DNA of 21,026 bases, taken from positions 1-21,026 of the forward strand of contig CAYJPF010000040.1 in NCBI GenBank assembly GCA_964372025.1, in the 5' to 3' direction. Below the pieces are notes generated by a model, which was not told the DNA's origin, did no database searches, and saw only the letters and a program-made list of their open reading frames with translations. This document shows, in pieces, positions 15,668-21,026 of this stretch. The translations under genes were made by a program, and so were the position numbers. Every line of letters starts with the position of its first letter. Positions within the stretch are counted from its first letter, which is position 1. This DNA is from CAYJBP01 sp964372025 (lineage in GTDB: Bacteria; Bacillota; Dehalobacteriia; UBA4068).

Positions 15668-16537
15668 TCAATCAGTTTTATTTATTTCATAATAATCAAG
15701 AATATTATTTGGCTTAATTAGATTAAAATTAGGGAAGTCGACTCGCAATGTTGATTGTTTTACATTGGTTTCTATAGGAATAAAAAAGTCAATATTGTCA
15801 TTTTTTTGTAAATGAAATTTGTTAATCAGATACAATATTCGATTTTTTAATTTGTTCACTTGATTATCAGCGTTATCATTCTTTTCAACAAAACTGAAAT
15901 CATTATCAAAAATAATAAATCTCTCACCACTTCGAATCAGATTGCTGTGGATAGAGTCAACTTCCTTAAATCGTCTAAATGTAATTATTTGTAAATCTAG
16001 TATGTTATTTACACATTGATGTAGATCATTATAAAATTCAACTATATCTTGAAAGTCATCAATTCTCAAATAAAAATTGATTTTACTTTCTCGTGTCGCA
16101 TGAGTTTGTCCAAAAAACTCTGCCTGTCCATCTCTTTGAATATTAAATGTACCATGCGCAATTGCATTTCTTATTTTATCATCAAAATTATATAACAATG
16201 ATTTTTTTGAATTTTTTAGTATATACATTTTATTGTTTGAAGAAGAAAACTCTTGAGACAGGCGATCTTCTAAATTATTCATGTTTTCTTCTATGTTAGC
16301 ATTATTTAAGTTCAAGATTGTATACATCAAAGCAAATGTATGGTAGTCTGCACAAGGAAAATATAGCCTAGAGCTTTTGTTAAAATAGGTATTATCGAAC
16401 TTCACATTTCGTTGAATATATGCTTGATTTGATGTGCTGTTCCATAAAAAATTTAACAAACATATTGCATTTTGATTTATTATCGTTCTATCCGTATGTC
16501 TAAGTAATTCTAATTGATTATCGTTTAAACCAGGCAT
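15668..16537 (-). CDS. HEPN-motif protein, candidate RNase effector
   Basis: A 289-residue protein. The one strong motif is DDKIRNAIAHGTFNI, with R123-N-x3-H128 (R-x4-H), the catalytic signature of HEPN-domain ribonucleases of defence and toxin systems. The surrounding region is predicted helical, as expected. Residues about 190-289 carry a separate, unfamiliar domain. AAGGGGG lies just before the ATG. Only 30 nt upstream ends a fragment of an hsdS 3' end, so this gene once followed an hsdS directly. No MNT-type antitoxin is adjacent; the nearest same-strand partner is the SIR2-like gene 378 bp upstream. The family call rests on the motif and the helical context. Substrate and trigger are unknown. 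Confidence 0.65.
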   Translation of the reverse strand: MPGLNDNQLELLRHTDRTIINQNAICLLNFLWNSTSNQAYIQRNVKFDNTYFNKSSRLYFPCADYHTFALMYTILNLNNANIEENMNNLEDRLSQEFSSSNNKMYILKNSKKSLLYNFDDKIRNAIAHGTFNIQRDGQAEFFGQTHATRESKINFYLRIDDFQDIVEFYNDLHQCVNNILDLQIITFRRFKEVDSIHSNLIRSGERFIIFDNDFSFVEKNDNADNQVNKLKNRILYLINKFHLQKNDNIDFFIPIETNVKQSTLRVDFPNFNLIKPNNILDYYEINKTD

Positions 16538-16915
16538 TGGTTACCCCCTTATCCAAGACACTCTTGATTAAAGTTCTTTTAGTATCTCTAGTTTTTCAAG
16601 ATCTTGTTTAACTTCTAATTTTGATCTTTAGCACTGCAATCTTCTACTCATTTTGCAAATATAAATAAATCATATAGATTAGTATTGTTTTTAATGTAGT
16701 ACATTTGCAAATTTCATAGTTTTCGCATTTAATATTAAAAACTTTAAGAGTTTTTACATTTTAATTATGAATTATCTAAGTATGTCCGCTTTTTCGTTGT
16801 GTAGCTTCACCTTTATTTCAATACTCGTAAATTGAATTAACTAGCACTAACTTCAATTCACAAATGTATTTCTTTATCGATATGCGATAATCTCCTATTA
16901 TATTATTTTGCTTTC
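16538..16915. other. intergenic scar region between SIR2-like and HEPN genes
   Basis: This 378-bp, very AT-rich gap holds the hsdS tail fragment at its left side (16568-16627) and a small hairpin AAAAACT/AGTTTTT (16737-16755) that may weakly terminate the SIR2 transcript. It also has a palindrome ATTTGCAAAT near 16703 and an AATTGAA/TTCAATT inverted repeat near 16830-16857. No credible ORF is present. It looks like decayed, rearranged sequence. Confidence 0.5.
16568..16627 (-). pseudogene. hsdS: hsdS C-terminal fragment
   Basis: Twenty codons read RSKLEVKQDLEKLEILKEL and stop. They match the C-terminal helix of the two intact HsdS copies (KSKFEVKQSLEKLETLKKSL), with the last seven residues missing. 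No TRD precedes it; upstream sequence is unrelated. The fragment starts where the C3 gene breaks off, the two ends sharing 12 of 13 inverted bases (14582-14594 versus 16613-16625). It is therefore probably the detached tail of C3 or of a close relative. Confidence 0.75.
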
Positions 16916-18241
16916 TTACAACTCAATTCTACTTAACTCTTCAAATACACAATCTATGATAGGTTTATTGTTACCATATTCAACCGTACATAACACAACA
17001 TTAACATCGGACGTTTTCATTTTATTAGAAATTTCTCTCACTGTTACATTATCTTCTTTTGACACAACTACTAGTATTTTTTTTCTTTTTGAAAAATTAG
17101 ACAAATATGCATTTATATGATTATCATCTTCATTTATATTATATCCCAATATTACAAGAATATCACTTTCTTCCAAATAGTCACTAAATATTTTAAACTC
17201 TTTAATTTGTTTATCATTTACTATGGGTTTTATAAGTGATTGCCCAAAAATAAAAGGGAAAAATAAACTCTTAGAATTATAGGAACTCTTTATTTTTGTG
17301 GCATCAGACACTTCTAATAATTCAGGAAATTCAAATAAGTTAAGTTTGCCATTTAAATATGCTGGGATATCATGAAGTGATTCAACAAATTTAAAATAAT
17401 TTGTCGTCGCAACCCCTACTAACTCATATTTCTTTTTTTCTACATCAAATTTATTTTTTAATAAATTATAATATGAATTCTTTTGTTCAATTTTTGCATC
17501 ATATAATTTATTTGTAAAATCAACAATATTCTCCATTACTTTAAAAAAATCTAACTTGTCATTTGATATGAACTCTGTAAAATTTTCAATTCCGATATAA
17601 TCGACTATTTTCGAAATTATACAGAAATAGCATGACCAATAATAATTAAAAATCCAAGAAAATTTCACTCTACCATATTTATTGGGGTCATTAATGGAAT
17701 GAAAATATCCATCAAGAAGTCCTGCGACCCCTGTGTTTAGATCATACCCAATTCCATTTTTTTCATCAGTGAAAATAGAACGAAGAAAGTCACTATTTAT
17801 ATCCGAATATTTTTTTATTTTTAACAAAATAATATTTTCGAACTCTTCGAAAATATCTTCAGGAAATTGATTTTTAATCCTTTCAAAATCTTTATTAGGT
17901 GCATGCATTAAATTAATTTCACGCATTTGTTCGTCATTTATGATACTTAATATAAGGTCCTGTTTATTAATGAAAAAAATGTTGTCTGCTTGTGCTTTTG
18001 AAAAAACAAAATTTCTAAATATATTTTTAATTGGTTTTATAGTGTGTGTTGTGTATTTAAATGTATTTTTAAAATAACTATGTTTAAAATATTCCTTTAA
18101 AACCGCAGTTAATGATTTATCTGTGTCTTCTGAATAAAACAATGATTGCTGCAAATATTCAAACCCAGTAGGTAATTCAAAATTACTTTTCCCTTCTGCG
18201 CCCGCACCAAACAAAAACGTTACTTTTTTAGTGCATTTCAT
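16916..18241 (-). CDS. SIR2-like protein, candidate NAD-dependent defence effector
   Basis: A 441-residue protein with SIR2-type Rossmann features. The nucleotide loop is FLFGAGAEGKSNFELPTG (9-26), VGVATTNYFKFVE (275-287) corresponds to the TTNYD.-.E motif, and VILGYNINEDDNHIN (363-377) is the late G-Y-x-(L/I)-x-x-D motif. Residues about 40-260 are a large helical insert as in phage-defence SIR2 proteins, whose known activity is NAD+ hydrolysis that stops the infected cell. At the place where LHG is usual, the sequence reads YLNG (N297), so the catalytic His may be missing. The gene begins 2 bp after the hsdM-linked hsdS stop with GGGGA before the ATG, making it the third gene of the hsdM operon. 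Very rich in Lys, Asn, Ile and Phe, suggesting separate acquisition. Confidence 0.75.
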   Translation of the reverse strand: MKCTKKVTFLFGAGAEGKSNFELPTGFEYLQQSLFYSEDTDKSLTAVLKEYFKHSYFKNTFKYTTHTIKPIKNIFRNFVFSKAQADNIFFINKQDLILSIINDEQMREINLMHAPNKDFERIKNQFPEDIFEEFENIILLKIKKYSDINSDFLRSIFTDEKNGIGYDLNTGVAGLLDGYFHSINDPNKYGRVKFSWIFNYYWSCYFCIISKIVDYIGIENFTEFISNDKLDFFKVMENIVDFTNKLYDAKIEQKNSYYNLLKNKFDVEKKKYELVGVATTNYFKFVESLHDIPAYLNGKLNLFEFPELLEVSDATKIKSSYNSKSLFFPFIFGQSLIKPIVNDKQIKEFKIFSDYLEESDILVILGYNINEDDNHINAYLSNFSKRKKILVVVSKEDNVTVREISNKMKTSDVNVVLCTVEYGNNKPIIDCVFEELSRIEL

Positions 18242-18243
18242 AA

Positions 18244-19365
18244 TTATTCCCCAAAATATTCTTGCATCAAAGATTTCTTTAATGTTTCTAGTTTTTCAAG
18301 ACTCTGCTTGACTTCAAATTTTGATTTATCGACTTGTGCAACGAAGTCGGCGAATTGGTTTTGGTATAGAATTGGAGCAATAAGTATTGGCAATCTACTA
18401 TATTTTTTAGCATTTATTCCTGGTTGCGCCGCTCCGCTTTGATGTAATTTAACCCACTCATTATAATCTTCAGATTTCGTATACCAAAACAAGTAAATTG
18501 GATTTATTTTTGCTATATCTAATTTATACCTTATTAAATATCCGGCAAAAATTTGATTTCCTGAAGAATAAGCATATGTTTTGCCAACGGTTGCACCCAT
18601 CCTTGCAAACAAGAAATCACCATAACTTAACATATATTCTTGGTCATCAGCAATTTCGATAGATGATACAAAATCATTATTTAAAGTGCCATCATCATTA
18701 ATATCCGTAATTCTCACATATCTCGGCCTTGATAAATCAAACTCAGTCGATGATGACGCTGCGCCATAATCACCACTATTATGCGAGACATTAATTAGTT
18801 CTTCATACGGATAACCTTTATTAACGAACATCTCGATAAATCGGGATTTTACTAATGAATCAAGCTTTTCCAATAGCTCCTTTTTTAGTTGCATCATTTT
18901 CGAAACAGAATCTAAGATGTTCACAATGGATTCTTGATCATTTTTATCGTGAGTATATATTTTATAATTCAACCATTGCTTTAGATCTATTGTTTTCCCT
19001 TGCCTACTTCCTCTTTTAGAATATCTAATAAACATGTCTTGATTTCGACATTCTAAATAATATCGCAAATAGTCATAATTGATATTTGTTATTTTATATG
19101 TATGGTATGCAGGAGAAACAGAATAAATAGAGTTATCAGAAATAATCCCTATGTCAATTTGCTTCGACCCCATGCCAACAGTAAGTGTACCTTGAAAAAT
19201 CACCTTATTTTTAGAATAGTCATTTGCCAATTCTTTTGAATATATACTTTCTCTACTTCTAATCCCAAACCTTCCAACAGCTACTGGTTTATATTTATTA
19301 TCAGTATTTCTTTCAGAATATTCGCTAATATAGTCTGATAGTATATGTTTGCATCTATTATGCAT
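18244..19365 (-). CDS. hsdS: Type I R-M specificity subunit HsdS linked to hsdM (copy A)
   Basis: A 373-residue full-length HsdS. TRD1 about 1-150 (VAVGRFGIRSRES, KVIFQGTLTVGMGSKQIDIG), central helix LLEKLDSLVKSRFIEMF, TRD2 about 185-340 (RPRYVRITDINDDGTLNNDFV, YGDFLFARMGATVGKTY), C-terminal helix ending KKSLMQEYFGE. The ATG overlaps the hsdM stop by 8 nt, the normal coupled arrangement, so this is the copy most surely expressed with HsdM. Its recombination site is diverged on the 5' side (LDSLVK instead of LDLLVK) but keeps 26 bp identical to B1 on the 3' side. The SIR2-like gene follows at once. The TRDs differ from those of the other copies. Confidence 0.92.
   Translation of the reverse strand: MHNRCKHILSDYISEYSERNTDNKYKPVAVGRFGIRSRESIYSKELANDYSKNKVIFQGTLTVGMGSKQIDIGIISDNSIYSVSPAYHTYKITNINYDYLRYYLECRNQDMFIRYSKRGSRQGKTIDLKQWLNYKIYTHDKNDQESIVNILDSVSKMMQLKKELLEKLDSLVKSRFIEMFVNKGYPYEELINVSHNSGDYGAASSSTEFDLSRPRYVRITDINDDGTLNNDFVSSIEIADDQEYMLSYGDFLFARMGATVGKTYAYSSGNQIFAGYLIRYKLDIAKINPIYLFWYTKSEDYNEWVKLHQSGAAQPGINAKKYSRLPILIAPILYQNQFADFVAQVDKSKFEVKQSLEKLETLKKSLMQEYFGE
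18251..18363 (-). repeat. 113-bp direct repeat of the hsdS 3' end
   Basis: Matches 3151-3263 at about 104 of 113 positions in the same orientation. It covers the C-terminal conserved helix of HsdS copies A and B1 up to the end of TRD2. Part of it (the FADF..QVDKSKFE region) is also present inverted at 14541-14594 in C3. Confidence 0.85.
18827..18852 (-). repeat. hsdS recombination site, copy in hsdM-linked hsdS
   Basis: Twenty-six bases identical to the B1 site (3748-3773), covering the CCCGATTT core and the following TCGAGATGTT. On the 5' coding side the match stops (AAGCTTGATTCATTAG). Inverted relative to the C-array sites, so inversion with C3 would swap the TRD2 segments. Confidence 0.8.
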
Positions 19366-20824
19366 CTTTTAGCATCTCTCTCAAAGATTTCATTCCTTCA
19401 TCAATTTCTTTTTGAAGTTCTTCTAACTCATCTAGTATTTGATTAGTTGGTGGATATTCTATTGGTACATATTCTACTTTTTTATATTTATTTATCGAAA
19501 GATCATAATCGTTTTCAACAATTTCACTTTTCGGCACCATAAATGACTTGTCTGTTCTTTCCCTATCTTTTTCTGCTTGCAAATTATTAAATCTTTCTAG
19601 AATATCTGGAATATCATTGTCACTAATTTCACTACGCTTATCATCTAATGAATAACCATCTGCTTTCATATCGTAGAACCAAACATTATCCGTTCCTGCA
19701 CTGCCTGTCTTAGTAAAGATTAAGATTCCGGTAGAAACACCTGCATAAGGTTTAAAAACGCCTGATGGCATTGATATTACAGCTTCTAATCTATTATTTT
19801 CAATAATCTCTTCTCTTAAAGCTTTGTGTGCCTTTGAGGAACCAAATAAAACACCATCTGGCACTATACACGCACATCTTCCACCTATTTTTAGTGTTCT
19901 TAAAAATAGTGCAATAAACAGCAATTCTGTCTTTCTTGTTGGCGCAATCGCAGTTAAATCTTTAGATATTTTTTCTTTATCTAAACTTCCTGTAAATGGT
20001 GGATTTGCTAGAATCAATGAATATAATTCTTTATCAGTATTATCTTCTGATAAAGAATCTTGATATTTAATATTTGGAGCTTCAACACCGTGCAGCATCA
20101 TATTCATGGCGCCAATTCGTAACATCGTTTGGTCAGTATCAAATCCTGAAAACATAGAGCTTATATAGTGCTTTCTATTTTCTTGGTCCATTAATTCACT
20201 TTTATATTTTTCGGATATATATTGAGCACTTGTAGTTATAAAACCAGCAGATCCCATTGCTGGGTCACAAATTGTGTCAGATAAATTTGGTTGCATTAAA
20301 TCAACCATCATTTTAATGATATGTCTCGGTGTTCTAAATTGACCATTTGTTCCACTTTGCGCTATTTTCGCAAGTAAATACTCATAGATATCGCCCATAA
20401 TATCTTTATTATCCATATCGAAGCTATCTAATGTATCAATAACTTTAACTAGAATGTGTGAAGATGGGATAATGAAGATTGAATCTTTCATATATTTCGC
20501 AAAAGCAGTATCTTTTCCTGCGTGCATTTCGTTCTTTATGAATGGGAAGACACTATCAGTCATGTTTTTAAACATTGCATCCGATTCAAAATGTTTAAAC
20601 TTACTCCATCGACAATTTTGGTGTTCGCTATCAAAAACAGGATCAAGGACTTCAATACCAAAAGCAGCTGCATTTGCTTCTTTTTTAACTTCATTATCAT
20701 CTAATATCTTTATAAACATTAAGTATGTTATTTGTTCAATAACTGTTAAGGGGTTTGTTATACCTGCAGTCCAGAATATATTCCATATCCCATCAATTTT
20801 ATTCTTAAGTTCACCAGTAATCAT
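19358..20824 (-). CDS. hsdM: Type I R-M DNA adenine methyltransferase HsdM
   Basis: A 488-residue N6-adenine methyltransferase, the modification subunit that with HsdS methylates the target. The N-terminal HsdM_N helical region is at about 1-140. GTNGQFRTPRHI (157-168) precedes AdoMet motif I DPAMGSAGF (187-195), and catalytic motif IV is LANPPF (272-277). RMFSGFD-like residues SGFDTDQTMLRIGAMNMMLHG between them are typical. The C-terminal helix (about 455-488) reaches HsdS. Length and motifs are complete. GGAG lies 5 nt before the ATG, with a good promoter upstream. It heads the operon hsdM-hsdS-SIR2 and is 7 kb away from hsdR and on its own transcript. Confidence 0.95.
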   Translation of the reverse strand: MITGELKNKIDGIWNIFWTAGITNPLTVIEQITYLMFIKILDDNEVKKEANAAAFGIEVLDPVFDSEHQNCRWSKFKHFESDAMFKNMTDSVFPFIKNEMHAGKDTAFAKYMKDSIFIIPSSHILVKVIDTLDSFDMDNKDIMGDIYEYLLAKIAQSGTNGQFRTPRHIIKMMVDLMQPNLSDTICDPAMGSAGFITTSAQYISEKYKSELMDQENRKHYISSMFSGFDTDQTMLRIGAMNMMLHGVEAPNIKYQDSLSEDNTDKELYSLILANPPFTGSLDKEKISKDLTAIAPTRKTELLFIALFLRTLKIGGRCACIVPDGVLFGSSKAHKALREEIIENNRLEAVISMPSGVFKPYAGVSTGILIFTKTGSAGTDNVWFYDMKADGYSLDDKRSEISDNDIPDILERFNNLQAEKDRERTDKSFMVPKSEIVENDYDLSINKYKKVEYVPIEYPPTNQILDELEELQKEIDEGMKSLREMLKDA

Positions 20825-20866
20825 AATAACTCCATTTCTATCATTTTTTATGAATTTAATATATTA

Positions 20867-20895
20867 ATTATAACAAAATGACAGCAAATTCAAAA
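20867..20895 (-). promoter_or_regulatory. probable promoter of the hsdM operon
   Basis: On the minus strand a consensus TATAAT (20867-20872) is preceded by TGT, making an extended -10 (TGTTATAAT). TTTTGA at 17 bp, or TTGAAT at 15 bp, serves as -35. It lies 43 bp before the hsdM ATG. Confidence 0.6.
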
Positions 20896-20975
20896 GAAGT
20901 ATTTATTTTCATTGATAACTTTATTTGCGCAGTATTAAATATAGATTTCTCATACAAATAAATATCACAATATAA

Positions 20976-21003
20976 AAAAAGAGCCTCATAAGAGACTCTT
21001 TTT
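20976..21003. terminator. bidirectional terminator at the right end
   Basis: A stem GAGCCTC/GAGACTC with one C-A mismatch and a 4-nt loop is flanked by A-runs on one side and T-runs on the other, so it has a T-tract on both strands. It most likely ends a leftward gene lying beyond the window and insulates the hsdM promoter. Confidence 0.7.
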
Positions 21004-21026
21004 AACTGGCAACTTGCTATTCTCAC

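Noticed and set aside
20454..20867. 137-codon plus-strand ORF opposite hsdM
   Set aside because: It lies entirely across the coding strand of a complete hsdM and its promoter, has a hydrophobic composition typical of antisense AT-rich frames, and has no ribosome site.

Overview
The window is a dense, AT-rich stretch from a low-GC bacterium. TGA is a normal stop codon (several genes end in ATGA overlaps), ribosome sites are strong GGAG/AAGGAG types, and the content is typical of accessory islands in anaerobic or gut Bacillota: RCC1-repeat and BspA-like LRR proteins and a recombinase-linked type I restriction-modification (R-M) locus. I would place it in Bacillota (possibly an Erysipelotrichales-like lineage), but cannot name a genus. 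No tRNA, rRNA, CRISPR array or insertion sequence was seen.

Left end (1-3137): two repeat-protein genes on the minus strand, an RCC1-type beta-propeller protein and a BspA-type leucine-rich repeat protein, both without a signal peptide, with a possible 55-codon ORF between them.

Middle (3138-12301): one long minus-strand operon reading hsdR, an unknown gene, a MoxR-type AAA+ ATPase, a DUF2201-like metallopeptidase/VWA protein, an McrA-like HNH nuclease, a half-length hsdS and a full-length hsdS. Spacing is tight, with several stop/start overlaps. The HsdR helicase motor is intact, but the expected PD-(D/E)XK nuclease residues are not recognisable.

Right-middle (12439-16627): a plus-strand hsdS array (half, half, full), convergent with a complete tyrosine recombinase gene, followed by a HEPN-motif gene and a displaced hsdS C-terminal fragment on the minus strand.

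Right end (16916-20895): a minus-strand operon hsdM, hsdS, SIR2-like gene, with a good promoter in front of hsdM and a terminator beyond it.

The unifying theme is a shuffling type I R-M system. Every hsdS carries, at the junction after its first target-recognition domain (TRD), a common DNA site encoding LVKSRF with a palindromic core. Copies lie in both orientations, so the recombinase can exchange whatever lies 3' of the site. The locus holds six N-terminal TRD modules and three C-terminal ones. Layered on this are two candidate extra-effector modules: MoxR-VWA-HNH inside the hsdR operon, and SIR2 and HEPN genes each sitting directly behind an hsdS 3' end. The latter resembles in architecture the known coupling of the PrrC nuclease to a type I R-M locus. 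The sequence also suggests a past inversion of about 2 kb that cut one hsdS tail off and carried it away with the HEPN and recombinase genes.
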